Shown: positions 15,907 through 24,677 of the stretch, in pieces | Layout: every line of letters starts with the position of its first letter | How positions within the stretch are numbered: position 1 is the stretch's first letter | Assembly (NCBI GenBank): GCA_020633205.1 | Contig: JACKEB010000010.1 | Location: forward strand, 1,426,001 to 1,490,000 | Direction of reading: 5' to 3' | DNA length: 64,000 bases | DNA from: Polyangiaceae bacterium | Lineage (GTDB): Bacteria; Myxococcota_A; Polyangia; Polyangiales; Polyangiaceae | Made by a program: the position numbers and the translations under genes | The notes under the pieces: model-generated | What the model was told of the DNA's origin: nothing | Seen by the model: only the letters and a program-made list of their open reading frames with translations | The model's database searches: none

Positions 15907-16785
15907 TCAACGCTCGCGGGTGCGGGATTTGCGCCGCTTGCGGCGCACCACGGCCGGCTCACCAGCGGGCGCTGGCGCTGGTTCGCTCTTCGGCGCCTTG
16001 CTGGCTGCACGCCGCGCCTTGGCTTCCAGGTCGTCCAGGGAGCGCGCGGCGAGGTGCATCTGCAGCGATGCGTCCTCGACGTCGACTTCTTCCGCGTGGA
16101 TATATAGCTCCTCGACGTCCATCTGCTGTTCGTCGGGCGTGTCTTCGAAGGTGAGCACGTGATCGAACAGCGCGTCTGCGTTGGTGAGTTCCGCTGGGGC
16201 CATGCCTGGCTCGGCGGCCAGCGCTTGCAAGCCGATGCGCATGGCGCGCGCCAGGGTTTCCCTCACCCCCTCACCCTTATTGGCTTCCGCAGCGATGATC
16301 GGCACGTCGTCGGAGAGGCGCAGCTTCTTGCGCACCTGGTGAGGCTCCATGGCGCCTGGGGTGTCTTGCTTGTTGGCTTGCACGATCACCGGCACCGGCG
16401 TGCCGCGGCGTTTGATCGAGCCGCGCAGGCGGGCGAAGGTGCGCATGCTGTCTGGCAGAGAATCCGGCATGCAGTCACACACGAAGACGACCACGTCCGC
16501 CATCTCAACCAGCGGGCGCCGGCGATAGTTGCGCTCGATCTGCCCGGGCACCGTGATCAGGTGGAACTTCACCTCGACGGACGTGATGGGCGGCCCTTTG
16601 ACCTCCATCCAGTCGAAGAACATCGTGCGCCCCTTGAGCTCGGCGGGCGTGTAGAGCTCGCTACGCTTGGTGGCAGGCAACAGCGCGCAGACTTGCTGCA
16701 AGTTCGTGGTCTTCCCGGCGAAGCCGGGGCCGTCATAGACGATACGAACGATGTGGCAGCCTTGCTCCGCGTCGAACGTGGGCAT
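15907..16785 (-). CDS. MglA-like small Ras-superfamily GTPase with C-terminal extension
   Basis: 292 residues. The G domain (about 10-190) has the P-loop GPGFAGKTT at 19-27, switch region with TVPGQ near 78-82 in place of the usual DxxGQ, and NKQD at 138-141. The lead-in HIVRIVYDGPGFAGKTTN matches the MglA/bacterial polarity GTPase family that controls gliding motility and cell polarity in Myxococcus. The extension (about 190-292) is acidic, then very basic at the end (VRRKRRKSRTRER), unlike canonical MglA of about 195 residues. No mglB (Roadblock) gene is adjacent. Probably a paralogue with a different partner rather than MglA itself. Confidence 0.82.
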   Translation of the reverse strand: MPTFDAEQGCHIVRIVYDGPGFAGKTTNLQQVCALLPATKRSELYTPAELKGRTMFFDWMEVKGPPITSVEVKFHLITVPGQIERNYRRRPLVEMADVVVFVCDCMPDSLPDSMRTFARLRGSIKRRGTPVPVIVQANKQDTPGAMEPHQVRKKLRLSDDVPIIAAEANKGEGVRETLARAMRIGLQALAAEPGMAPAELTNADALFDHVLTFEDTPDEQQMDVEELYIHAEEVDVEDASLQMHLAARSLDDLEAKARRAASKAPKSEPAPAPAGEPAVVRRKRRKSRTRER

Positions 16786-16973
16786 GTATTGCGGCTACCG
16801 CCAAAGCGAGTGGGTGTGAAGCGCTTACTTCGCCGCGTGAAGCTCTGGCGCAGAACACCGCAGCTTTGCACCCATCCTAGACTGGCACGCTTCGCGCTTG
16901 ACACACGGAATGACCCGAACGCCAGCTCGCACGCGCCTATTGCCAAGCGCGCGGAATGTTGTAATGGGCCGCT

Positions 16974-18050
16974 GTGTCGTCGGCGTTCCATGACGTGCGT
17001 TTCGAAGTCGCGTTGCCCGCAGCGGTGAGCGGCGAAGCAGGTGCGCCTCCGCGTCGCCGCCAGACTCCCGGGGCCAAGGGCAAGCGGCGGCCGTATGTGC
17101 GGCCGGGTGAAGCGCCGCCGCCGCGCGAGTTACGCCTCGACCAGGCGGTCCGAGCCCATTTCCCCGAGGCAAGCTGGTCGAGTGTCCGTGAGCTGATCAA
17201 GACCGCAAAGGTGCGCGTGGATGACCACGTCGAGCTGGACCCAGGCCACCCGGTACGGCCGGGGCAAACGGTGGAGCTCAAGCTCAACGCGCCGCGCCCA
17301 AGCAAGGCGAAGTTGCCCGAATCGGCGCTGGTGTTCCTCGACAACGACCTGGTGGTGGTCGAAAAACCCGCCGGCATCGCCAGCGTGCCGTACGAAGGCG
17401 ACGACGCGAAGCCGAACAAGAACGAGCCGAGCGCGCTCAATGAGCTGGTGAGGGACACCATCCTGCGCTCCAAGCAGGCTATTGCCCAGCGCGGCCCAAA
17501 GACGCCGCTTGGAGTGGTGCAGCGCCTCGACAAGGAGACGAGCGGCCTCATCGTGTTTGCGCGCAGCACTCGCGCGAAGAAGCACCTGCAGCAACAGCTG
17601 CGCGTACACAGCGTGCATCGTCGCTACCTCGCGCTGGTTCAAGGCGATGCGCCTTCTGGTACCCTGCACTCGCGCCTGGTGCAGAACCGCGGCGACGGCA
17701 AGCGCGGCTCGACTGAACGCGAAGACCTAGGGCGAGAGGCGATCACCCACGTGCGTGTGGTGGAGCGCTTCGGGGTCGCCACGCTGGTGGAGTGCCAGCT
17801 CGAGACGGGGCGCACGCACCAGATCCGCATCCACCTAGCCGAAGCGGGACACTCGCTACTCGGAGAGCGCGTGTACGCGCCACGGGACGAGCAGCTCCTG
17901 CCGGCACCTCGGGTGATGCTCCACGCGGCGGAGCTTGGCTTCGAGCACCCCGTCACGGGGAGGCAGCTGATGTTCGAGAGCCAGCTGCCCGAAGACTTCA
18001 ATCAGCAACTGCGGGAGCTCCGGCGCATCACTCGTGAGTCGCGTCTTTGA
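16974..18050 (+). CDS. RluA family pseudouridine synthase
   Basis: 358 residues from GTG 16974. A basic N-terminal extension is followed by an S4-like RNA-binding domain (about 50-105: LRLDQAVRAHFPEAS through VRPGQTVELKL). The catalytic domain starts LDNDLVVVEKPAGIAS, has the nucleophile Asp186 in VVQRLDKETSGLIVFA and the substrate block ECQLETGRTHQIRIHLAEAGHSLLGE. It isomerises uridines in rRNA or tRNA; the target site cannot be told between RluC and RluD types. Its 3' end overlaps arsC, on the opposite strand, by 23 bases. Confidence 0.9.
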   Translation: MSSAFHDVRFEVALPAAVSGEAGAPPRRRQTPGAKGKRRPYVRPGEAPPPRELRLDQAVRAHFPEASWSSVRELIKTAKVRVDDHVELDPGHPVRPGQTVELKLNAPRPSKAKLPESALVFLDNDLVVVEKPAGIASVPYEGDDAKPNKNEPSALNELVRDTILRSKQAIAQRGPKTPLGVVQRLDKETSGLIVFARSTRAKKHLQQQLRVHSVHRRYLALVQGDAPSGTLHSRLVQNRGDGKRGSTEREDLGREAITHVRVVERFGVATLVECQLETGRTHQIRIHLAEAGHSLLGERVYAPRDEQLLPAPRVMLHAAELGFEHPVTGRQLMFESQLPEDFNQQLRELRRITRESRL

Positions 18051-18474
18051 GCCCGGCGCTCCACACCTCGAGCTTCTGCCAGATCTTGTCGCGAGCCGCG
18101 CGGAAACGGCTGAGCATCTGCTCCCGAGGTAACGCTTGGTCGGTCGCTGGGTCTTCGATAGGCCAGTGCAAGCGCTGAGCCTGGGTCAAGAACACCGGGC
18201 AAACCTCTTCAGCGCAGAGCGTGATCACGCTGTGCACTCCTTCGGGGTCGATGTCCTCGACCGACTTCGAGTACTGGTCGCTGATCGAGATCCCTAGCTC
18301 ACCCATCACCTCGATGGCGTAGGGGTTCAGGCGTGATGGCGCGCTGCCTGCGCTCTGTACGGTGAAGCGACCGCGCAAGAGCTGGCGGGCCAGCCCTTCT
18401 GCCATCTGGCTCCGTGCGGAATTAGCAACACAGAGAAACAGAATCCTCTGATTTGAGTTCGTGGGTGAGGTCAT
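18028..18474 (-). CDS. arsC: Arsenate reductase, low-molecular-weight phosphatase type
   Basis: 148 residues with the P-loop CVANSAR (Cys15-Arg21, the CX5R signature) and two further Cys at 87 and 92, matching the redox cascade Cys pair of thioredoxin-coupled ArsC. DPATDQ supplies the general acid Asp. It reduces arsenate to arsenite, which the neighbouring Acr3 pump exports. I set the start at ATG 18474, whose ATGA overlaps the acr3 stop. The same frame stays open much further upstream through acr3, but that part is only a shadow. Confidence 0.92.
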   Translation of the reverse strand: MTSPTNSNQRILFLCVANSARSQMAEGLARQLLRGRFTVQSAGSAPSRLNPYAIEVMGELGISISDQYSKSVEDIDPEGVHSVITLCAEEVCPVFLTQAQRLHWPIEDPATDQALPREQMLSRFRAARDKIWQKLEVWSAGLKDATHE

Positions 18475-19568
18475 ACGCTCGCATCCTTGGGTCCGAGCGA
18501 GCCCCCCTCGCTCATGCTTGATTCCACCATAGCTCGCTCGGGGAAGAAACGCCGCTTGGCCCACAAAGCGACGTTCACGAGCCCAATCAAGACGGGCACT
18601 TCCACCAATGGACCAATCACCGCGGCAAACGCCGCGCCACTGTGAATGCCAAAGCTCGCGATGGCGACCGCGATGGCCAGTTCGAAGTTGTTGGAGGCCG
18701 CGGTGAACGAGAGCGTCGCTGCCTCTTCGTACGTCGCGCCGACCCGCCGACTCATGAAGAGGGAGATCCCGAACATCACGAGGAAGTAGATGAGCAGCGG
18801 CGCGGCGATGCGCAGCACGTCGAGGGGTAGCTGCACGATGGCTTCGCCCTTCAACGAGAACATCACCACGATCGTGAACAGCAACGAGACCAGCGTGATC
18901 GGACCAATCCGTGGCACGAAGTGTCCTTCGTACCAATCGCGTCCCTTCGCGCGCACCAAGAGCTTGCGCGTCACAAAGCCCGCAGCGAACGGCACGCCGA
19001 GGTAGATGGCAACGCTCTGCGCGATCTCGCCGATCGTGATGTTCACGACGGCGCTCTTCAGGCCGAGCCAACCTGGCAGCAACGTGGCGAAGAAGTAGGC
19101 GTAGATCGAGAAGAACAGCACCTGGAAGATCGAGTTGAACGCGACGAGCCCAGCGCAGTACTCGCGGTCGCCCTTCGCAAGGTCGTTCCACACGATCACC
19201 ATCGCGATGCAGCGGGCGAGGCCGATCAAGATCAGCCCGAGCATGTACTCGGGCTTGTCCCGCAAGAAGACGATCGCCAGAGCGAACATCAAGAGCGGCC
19301 CGAGGACCCAGTTTTGAATCAACGACAGCCCGAGCACGCGCTTGTTCTTGAAGACGCGGCCAAGCTCCTCGTAGCGCACCTTCGCGAGGGGCGGATACAT
19401 CATCAAGATCAGGCCGACAGCGATGGGGATCGACGTCGAGCCGATGCTCAAGCCATTCATTGCCGCGGTGAAACCCGGCACCCAAAAGCCGAGCGCGATA
19501 CCGAGCCCCATCGCGAGGAAGATCCACAGCGTGAGGTAGCGATCGAGGAAGGAGAGTCTGCTGAGCAT
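18471..19568 (-). CDS. acr3: ACR3 family arsenite efflux permease
   Basis: 365 residues with ten predicted membrane helices. The essential Cys120 lies in GLARCIAMVIVWNDLAKGD, and the second signature is FTAASNNFELAIAVAIASFG with its conserved Glu. Acr3 exports arsenite using the membrane potential. It overlaps arsC by four bases. A TATTTC-N10-GAAATA operator ends three bases from its start codon region (19571-19592), so it may have its own ArsR-controlled promoter in addition to the arsR one. Confidence 0.93.
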   Translation of the reverse strand: MLSRLSFLDRYLTLWIFLAMGLGIALGFWVPGFTAAMNGLSIGSTSIPIAVGLILMMYPPLAKVRYEELGRVFKNKRVLGLSLIQNWVLGPLLMFALAIVFLRDKPEYMLGLILIGLARCIAMVIVWNDLAKGDREYCAGLVAFNSIFQVLFFSIYAYFFATLLPGWLGLKSAVVNITIGEIAQSVAIYLGVPFAAGFVTRKLLVRAKGRDWYEGHFVPRIGPITLVSLLFTIVVMFSLKGEAIVQLPLDVLRIAAPLLIYFLVMFGISLFMSRRVGATYEEAATLSFTAASNNFELAIAVAIASFGIHSGAAFAAVIGPLVEVPVLIGLVNVALWAKRRFFPERAMVESSMSEGGSLGPKDASV

Positions 19569-19570
19569 GT

Positions 19571-19592
19571 TATTTCCAAGAATCTCGAAATA
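19571..19592. promoter_or_regulatory. Candidate ArsR operator 2, immediately upstream of acr3
   Basis: TATTTC, ten bases, GAAATA. It matches the element at 19980-20001 in both arms and shares TCGAAATA. It lies directly before the acr3 ATG, where bound repressor would block both promoter escape and translation. Confidence 0.65.
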
Positions 19593-19665
19593 GAAGACCT
19601 GACAAATCCTGCGAGGGCCGCGTGGCGCTCCCTCACCCCCCGATCAAGCAACGGCTAGCGCCGCA

Positions 19666-19974
19666 TCAGCAGCACTTGCTCTTGCCGCCGCGACGGCAGC
19701 AGTCCTCCCACAAGTAGTCGGTGAGGCCGCGGAGTACGTCGTAGTCCGCCGTGTAGTAGAGAAAGGTGCCTTCGCTGCGAGCAAGCAGCAGCGATGCTTC
19801 CGACAGGCGCTTGAGGTGATGGCTCAAGGTGGAGGCGGGCAAGTCGACGTAGCCTTGGATGTCGCCGGCGGCGGCGCCTTCGACGCCAGCTTGCACCACG
19901 TAGCGCAGGATTTTCAGGCGCACTGGGTGGCCCAAGGCGCTGAGCTGCATCGCGTGTCGCTCGAGATCGTCCAC
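19666..19974 (-). CDS. arsR: ArsR-type arsenic-responsive repressor
   Basis: 102 residues from GTG 19974. Winged-helix blocks are MQLSALGHPVRLKILRYVV, LPASTLSHHLKRLSEASLL (recognition helix) and GTFLYYTADYDVLRGL. The C-terminus ends EDCC...KCC, a thiol cluster suited to binding arsenite near the end of the protein, as in the ArsR group with C-terminal sites. A longer reading begins with TTG at 20010 but runs through the operator at 19980-20001. GTG 19974 places the operator just upstream; ATG 19950 is another option. Heads the arsR-acr3-arsC operon. Confidence 0.85.
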   Translation of the reverse strand: MDDLERHAMQLSALGHPVRLKILRYVVQAGVEGAAAGDIQGYVDLPASTLSHHLKRLSEASLLLARSEGTFLYYTADYDVLRGLTDYLWEDCCRRGGKSKCC

Positions 19975-19979
19975 GAGGC

Positions 19980-20001
19980 TATTTCTAATATTTTCGAAAT
20001 A
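19980..20001. promoter_or_regulatory. Candidate ArsR operator 1, upstream of arsR
   Basis: TATTTC, ten A/T-rich bases, GAAATA, an AT-rich island in GC-rich DNA. It ends five bases before the GTG start of arsR and implies autoregulation. Confidence 0.65.
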
Positions 20002-20040
20002 GCGGTGCAAGCAACAGCGCCGTGACGCTGCCGAGCCGGC

Positions 20041-20700
20041 TCAGTCGCCTTCGTCGCTGATCAGGCCTTGCTTCACCGCGAAGCGCACCAGCTCGGCGTT
20101 GGAAGCGACGTTGAGCTTACGCTTCAGGCTCTTCAGGTGAGAGCTCACCGTGGAGGGCGCGATGTTGAGCGAGGTGGCGATCTCCGTGGTGCGCTCCCCC
20201 GCGGCAAAGCGACGCAGCACCATCAGCTCACGCTCGGAGAGCTCTTGCAGCGGATCCAGGGAGCCATCGGGCCCCGCCTCGAGCAACAGCTGCGCCAGGG
20301 CGCCCGACATGTACTTGCCCTCTTTGGCGATGGTGCGCATCGCCATCAAGAGCTCATCCAAGGAGCGACTCTTGGTCACGTACCCGTCAGCGCCAGCCAG
20401 CAGCAGACGGATCGCGCCGGGGCCTTCGGGTTGCGCCGTGTAGATCAGCACTTTTCCCCGCGGATTCTTCTCACGCAGAGCCGAGAGCAGCTGCAGGTCA
20501 TTCGCGCCCGAGAGAGCCAAGTCGAGCACCAGCAGGTCCCAGGCGCCGGGGGTGCATTGCTGCAATAGCTCCGAAGCGGTATCCGTCGCGCCAACCACCG
20601 CGAAGTCCGTCTGATGACCGAGGAGCGCTAGCAGGCCTTGGCGCACCACCGCGTGATCGTCCGCGACGTAAACCCTCAAGACTGGCGCCGACTCAGCCAT
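20041..20700 (-). CDS. NarL/FixJ-type response regulator
   Basis: 219 residues: receiver domain about 8-125 with acidic pair DD at 14-15, phosphorylated Asp60 in LLVLDLALSG and Lys in YVTKSRSLDELL; LuxR-type helix-turn-helix about 150-210 with LSERELMVLRRFAAGERTTEIATSLNIAPSTVSSHLKSL. Overlaps the 3' end of the hybrid histidine kinase gene by eight bases, so the two are almost certainly a cognate pair. Transcription is away from arsR, which starts its own unit. Target genes are not evident. Confidence 0.93.
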   Translation of the reverse strand: MAESAPVLRVYVADDHAVVRQGLLALLGHQTDFAVVGATDTASELLQQCTPGAWDLLVLDLALSGANDLQLLSALREKNPRGKVLIYTAQPEGPGAIRLLLAGADGYVTKSRSLDELLMAMRTIAKEGKYMSGALAQLLLEAGPDGSLDPLQELSERELMVLRRFAAGERTTEIATSLNIAPSTVSSHLKSLKRKLNVASNAELVRFAVKQGLISDEGD

Positions 20701-22582
20701 GCGCCGGGTCTATACCAGAACCGGCGTCTTGAGCAGCCTCATCCTCCTTTTGGCCCGGGTCCGCGGCGTTCCTGGCGGTTTGGGCAAGTCGGGAGAGCAG
20801 GCGATCGACCTGAATTGGCTTGTGGATGATGGGCAAACCACGACGGTATGCGTCGAGGAGCACCGTCGGCGCGGTATCCCCGGTGACGATCAGCGCTTCG
20901 AGGTACTCCGTCGACTCCCCGTCGGGGTCGCGCACGCTGCGCAGCTTCTCCACCAGATCGATGCCATCCATTTCCCCAGGGAGTCGCAAGTCGCAGACCA
21001 CCCAGTCCAGAGGCTGCTCAGCCAGCTTCAGCGCCTGCTCGGCGTCCGCGGCGACGTACACCTGGGCACCGTGGCTGGACAACAGCGCGTCCATGGCCTG
21101 CCGCGCGTGGACATCGTCGTCGACCACCAGCACCCGCAGTCCGTTCAGCTCCACCCGCGCCCTGGCGGTCGCCGTCTCGTGCGTGCGCTCAGCGCGAGCG
21201 CGCGGCACCTTCAGCCCGAAGTAAGAGCCCTTGCCGGGCACCGATTGCACTTCGAGCTCGTGGTGCAGGAGCCCGGCGAAGCGCTGCACGATGGCGAGCC
21301 CAAGGCCCAACCCGCGCTCGGGGTTGCGCTCCGGGTTACCGAGCTGATGGAACTCACGAAAGATCGCCTCGCGTTCGGACTCCGGGATCCCTGCCCCGGT
21401 GTCCCAAACTCCGACCCGCACGTACTGCCCATCCACGCGGCAACCGACGAGGATGCCGCCGTGCTGGGTGTAGCGGATCGCGTTCGAGATCAGGTTGCGC
21501 AAGATGGTCGTGAGCAGCTCCGGATCGCTCCTCACCCACAGCGCGCGTTCTTTCACGCGGAAACGCAAACCCTTCTGCTCAGCGACGGCGCGCCACTCGA
21601 CATCCATGGTGTGGAGCAGGCGCTGCAAGTCGAGGGACGCAGGTCGCGCGCGGATCACCCCCGCGTCAGCCCGGGACAAATCGAGCAACGAGTCGAGCAG
21701 GCCGGCCAGAGAGTTCGTAGCCTCCTCGAGCTGACCGACGATGCGCGCTCGTTGAGCCTCGTCCGGCCCGGACTTGAGCGCCCCTAAAAACAAGCGAATG
21801 GCGTGGAGCGGCTGTCGCAAGTCGTGGCTCGCCGCAGCGATGAACTGCGTCTTGGCAGCGCCGGCCTCTTCCGCGATGCGCTTCTCAACCTTCACTCGCT
21901 CGAGCAACTGTTGGTTCTGAAAACGAATGGCGACGCTCTGGCGCAACATCGCGTGGTAGCGCCGGATGAAGCCGACCAGCGCCAGGATGTAGAGCAGCGC
22001 CGTCAACGCTTGGAGACGCAGCGCTGTGGGCCCTTCCCACAGGATGCGCCCGAACCAGGGGAGCGTGAGCGTCGCCACGAACGCAAACAGCGCCCTGGGG
22101 TAAGGCCCGAGCGCGAGGATGGCGCCGTTCACGGTCGCGCCAACCAGCAGCACCGCAACGTAGATCACGCGCGGGTCATCGAACTGCAAGAGCCCCGCGG
22201 AGGAGCCCCAAGCCAGGCCAAACGCCGCCGCCTGCCAGAGGAAGTACTGCCGAAACGGCGGAGCCTCACCGTGCTGAGCGCTCAGCTTCCAGCGGTTCCT
22301 TGCGGTAATGATCGGAATGCGACTCACCCCGACGAGCCACACGATACCGACCCAGAGCAGCGCTTCGACATGGCGGAAGGCCGCGAACACAGCACCGCCC
22401 AACACCAAACAGGCGCCCATGCTGGCCAGCACCATGCGCACGCCGTTGGCGAACAGGAGCTCCTCCAGCTCGGCTTGGATGACCGCCTCCGGGACGTCGC
22501 TGACCGACTCGCCGGGCCCTTTCTTCACAGGCTGCTCAGCTTGCCGCGCGTCTGCCGAATCAGCCCCGGTCGCTTCGCTCAT
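20693..22582 (-). CDS. Hybrid sensor histidine kinase with C-terminal receiver
   Basis: 629 residues. Up to six membrane helices cover about 48-205 without a large periplasmic loop. HisKA follows with His253 in ASHDLRQPLHAIRL, then the ATPase domain with NLISNAIRYT (N box), WDTGAGIPES (G1) and GLGLGLAI (G2), about 350-460. A receiver domain ends the protein (about 482-605) with Asp531 in WVVCDLRLPGE. The SHDLRQPL variant of the H box is the form seen in kinases of the RpfC/PAS-less membrane-integral group. It likely senses a membrane or redox signal and passes phosphate to the adjacent NarL-type regulator. Signal unknown. Confidence 0.92.
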   Translation of the reverse strand: MSEATGADSADARQAEQPVKKGPGESVSDVPEAVIQAELEELLFANGVRMVLASMGACLVLGGAVFAAFRHVEALLWVGIVWLVGVSRIPIITARNRWKLSAQHGEAPPFRQYFLWQAAAFGLAWGSSAGLLQFDDPRVIYVAVLLVGATVNGAILALGPYPRALFAFVATLTLPWFGRILWEGPTALRLQALTALLYILALVGFIRRYHAMLRQSVAIRFQNQQLLERVKVEKRIAEEAGAAKTQFIAAASHDLRQPLHAIRLFLGALKSGPDEAQRARIVGQLEEATNSLAGLLDSLLDLSRADAGVIRARPASLDLQRLLHTMDVEWRAVAEQKGLRFRVKERALWVRSDPELLTTILRNLISNAIRYTQHGGILVGCRVDGQYVRVGVWDTGAGIPESEREAIFREFHQLGNPERNPERGLGLGLAIVQRFAGLLHHELEVQSVPGKGSYFGLKVPRARAERTHETATARARVELNGLRVLVVDDDVHARQAMDALLSSHGAQVYVAADAEQALKLAEQPLDWVVCDLRLPGEMDGIDLVEKLRSVRDPDGESTEYLEALIVTGDTAPTVLLDAYRRGLPIIHKPIQVDRLLSRLAQTARNAADPGQKEDEAAQDAGSGIDPAHG

Positions 22583-22623
22583 GCTCCACGGAGCAAGCTC
22601 TCACGGGGCCACAGGCTTGGCAA

Positions 22624-23595
22624 CTACTTGATTCGGATGTCGATGGTCACCGGAGAGCCACCGCGCTTCAGCTGCAGCTTGAGGCTGTCCGCGGTGCGCA
22701 GGCGAGCGTAAGCCTGCAGCGCAACCTCTGGGCTGCTCAGGTCGAAGCCGTTGATGCTCTCCAGTTGATCGCCGCTCTTCATCCCCAGAGTGCCGAGCAG
22801 CGTATCCGGACGGATACCGGTCATCTGGATGCCGGCGCCCTTGCCACCGCCCATCGGGGCGATGCGCACGGAGCCCATTAGCACACTCTGTTCGGCGATC
22901 ACCTTATCGACCACGCTGCGGTCGACTTCGAACTCTGTCTCGGAAATCTTGCGGATCTCGTCAGCGATGTCTTTCGGCAGCGTCCCCTTACTGGGCCGCC
23001 CCAACTTCGGAGCCGCACTCTCCCGCGGCGCTGCAGCTGGCGCATCGGGCTGACCAAACAACGTGACCTGGCAGAGCGTGCTGCCGGAATCGAGCCACAC
23101 CGCGGGAGTCTTCTTGAGTGGGTTCTGGCCGATGTACGCAATCGTCAGATCGCCCACGCGCTCGCCGACACGGCGCATCGCCGGCACCGGATCGCTTGCC
23201 TCGCGGATCGCCGCGAGGGACCACAACGGATCCGGCGACTCCGAGACGATGGACACCGTCAGCCCACTGCAAGCAGGCGCCTCGAGGGGACTGACCGGCC
23301 CCGCCGCACTATCCACGACCTCCGGCTCTTCCTCTCCCCCACCAAGCAACGGCCCCGTCACCGAGTCGAAGGCATTCCGCGCCAAGATGGGGTCCGCACT
23401 TGCCAACTTGGCATCGGCACCTTCATTCGCCTTGGCCGCGTTCGGAGGTAGCGCGCTCAGCGCCTGGGCATCGACCCCAAACAGCCAGCTGCCAATCAGC
23501 GCCGAGCCCCCAGCCGCTTGCAAGTACGCCGCGACGCTGAGCAAGCCGAGCACCACGCCCGTAAAGTACTTCTTCAGCCACTTGTCCGCGTTCAT
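22624..23595 (-). CDS. gspC: Type II secretion system protein GspC-like, with PDZ domain
   Basis: 323 residues from ATG 23595. One N-terminal membrane helix (VVLGLLSVAAYLQAAGGSALIG), a linker, then an HR domain (DPILARNAFDSVTGPL through AAIREASDPVPAMRRVGERVGDLTIAYIG), and a C-terminal PDZ domain (GIRPDTLLGTLGMKSGDQLESINGFDL). GspC connects the inner-membrane platform to the GspD secretin in the periplasm and helps recruit substrates. The other gsp genes are not in the window, so this gene is separated from the main cluster. It follows the kinase gene's 5' side on the same strand, 41 bases apart, but functional linkage is doubtful. Confidence 0.85.
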   Translation of the reverse strand: MNADKWLKKYFTGVVLGLLSVAAYLQAAGGSALIGSWLFGVDAQALSALPPNAAKANEGADAKLASADPILARNAFDSVTGPLLGGGEEEPEVVDSAAGPVSPLEAPACSGLTVSIVSESPDPLWSLAAIREASDPVPAMRRVGERVGDLTIAYIGQNPLKKTPAVWLDSGSTLCQVTLFGQPDAPAAAPRESAAPKLGRPSKGTLPKDIADEIRKISETEFEVDRSVVDKVIAEQSVLMGSVRIAPMGGGKGAGIQMTGIRPDTLLGTLGMKSGDQLESINGFDLSSPEVALQAYARLRTADSLKLQLKRGGSPVTIDIRIK

Positions 23596-23824
23596 GCTGT
23601 GTATCCCTGGGGTAATCTGACGGCAGGTCTGTGAAGGCGGAGCGCAGGATCTAGCTGGAGACACAGCCTAGCACTCACATGCCCCTCGAGTGGCCTTCGT
23701 TACGCCGTGTGCCTCCTGGCGGTGCCTGCTTGCTCGCAACTGCGAGCGGCGTGCCAAGCCAGTGTGCGGCGGTTTTCGGCTTGTTTTTGGGGGAGGGAGC
23801 GCCCGGGAGGTGGCGCGTGGTTTG

Positions 23825-24325
23825 TCAGGTTGGCGAAGACGGCGAGCCACGACCTGGAAGAAGACAGTCGACCGCCGCTTCGACATCCACGTGGCGCCCT
23901 TCTGCTGAAAACCGGACGCCCTTCAAGGTCAGCAGCTCACGCCATCGGCAGCGTTCAGGCGGTGATTCCAATTTCGCCCATGGCGGCGGCGAAGCAGCGA
24001 GCTCGTACAGCTCGACGGGTTGGACCGTGGCGGAGTGGCCGAAGGTCCAATCAAAGGCGAACACGCCTTGCCTGGCAAAGTCTTCCCAGTCGCGCCCCGA
24101 GTTTTGCGCCGATGGGATGACCAGCTCATCCTCGCGGAATCGCAAGGGCAAACGAGAGACGATTTCGTGCACGGCGTCCTTCTGTGCTTCGGAAAGTCGC
24201 AACCACGGCACCGGAATGGGACCATATCCATTCGAAGTGAACGCTCCAATGGCTCCATCGACGTCGAAGGCATACCAAGTGACGTCGTCCGCGTAGGGAT
24301 AGACAGGAACGGTGGGATGACTCAC
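23825..24325 (-). CDS. Uncharacterised protein, last gene of a putative immunity array
   Basis: 166 residues, no signal peptide or membrane helix. The start VYPYADDVTWYAFDVDGAIGAF, the middle DWEDFARQGVFAFDW and YELAASP have the look of small, soluble bacterial proteins that read as single-domain immunity-type sequences, but I cannot name a family. It follows the DUF7710-like gene by 46 bases on the same strand. The C-terminus (LLPGRGSPSSPT) seems disordered. Function not assigned. Confidence 0.6.
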   Translation of the reverse strand: MSHPTVPVYPYADDVTWYAFDVDGAIGAFTSNGYGPIPVPWLRLSEAQKDAVHEIVSRLPLRFREDELVIPSAQNSGRDWEDFARQGVFAFDWTFGHSATVQPVELYELAASPPPWAKLESPPERCRWRELLTLKGVRFSAEGRHVDVEAAVDCLLPGRGSPSSPT

Positions 24326-24371
24326 TCAACCTCGAAGACCACTTCTCACGCCTGACTGGCCCGACCATCGT

Positions 24372-24659
24372 TCACTCCACCTCGTCATCGACGAAGTGAT
24401 AGTGGGGCATCGCACCCGAGCTGAAGCCCTGTATGAAGTGACCCGTTTGATGTTGGGGGCCCTTCACCCGAAACATCTCGTTCCGGATCGCCCAGTCGTA
24501 CGCGCTCTCGTCAAGCGGGTACTGAGTCAGCGTGCCGCGTACTCCCGTGCGCTCGATCCACTCTCTGGCCTTCTCTTCGGTGCTGAAGATCGCCGCCGGG
24601 AACTGCGCTCGGACCCCGTTGAAGACCCACACGGTAGGCACATCGTATTCCATTTGCAC
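24372..24659 (-). CDS. Small DUF7710-like protein, possible immunity protein
   Basis: 95 residues, acidic, cytoplasmic. The pattern is VWVFNGVRAQFPAAIF, then EKAREWIERTGVRGTLTQYPLDESAYDWAI, then FIQGFSSGAMPHYHFVDDE. I recall this as the small DUF7710 domain that recurs in multi-gene families of tiny bacterial proteins next to other immunity-like genes; the name is from memory and should be treated as tentative. It lies 18 bases after the preceding gene in the unit. Confidence 0.6.
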   Translation of the reverse strand: MQMEYDVPTVWVFNGVRAQFPAAIFSTEEKAREWIERTGVRGTLTQYPLDESAYDWAIRNEMFRVKGPQHQTGHFIQGFSSGAMPHYHFVDDEVE

Positions 24660-24677
24660 ATCCTGAGACCACTGAAG

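Noticed and set aside
18028..19527. 499-codon minus-strand open frame
   Set aside because: Only its last 148 codons are a gene (arsC); the rest is a shadow of acr3 with an implausible Arg/His-rich composition.
23707..24120. Plus-strand frame starting with a lipobox-like MCLLAVPAC
   Set aside because: It runs mostly antisense to the 23825-24325 gene and becomes Arg-rich after the first residues.
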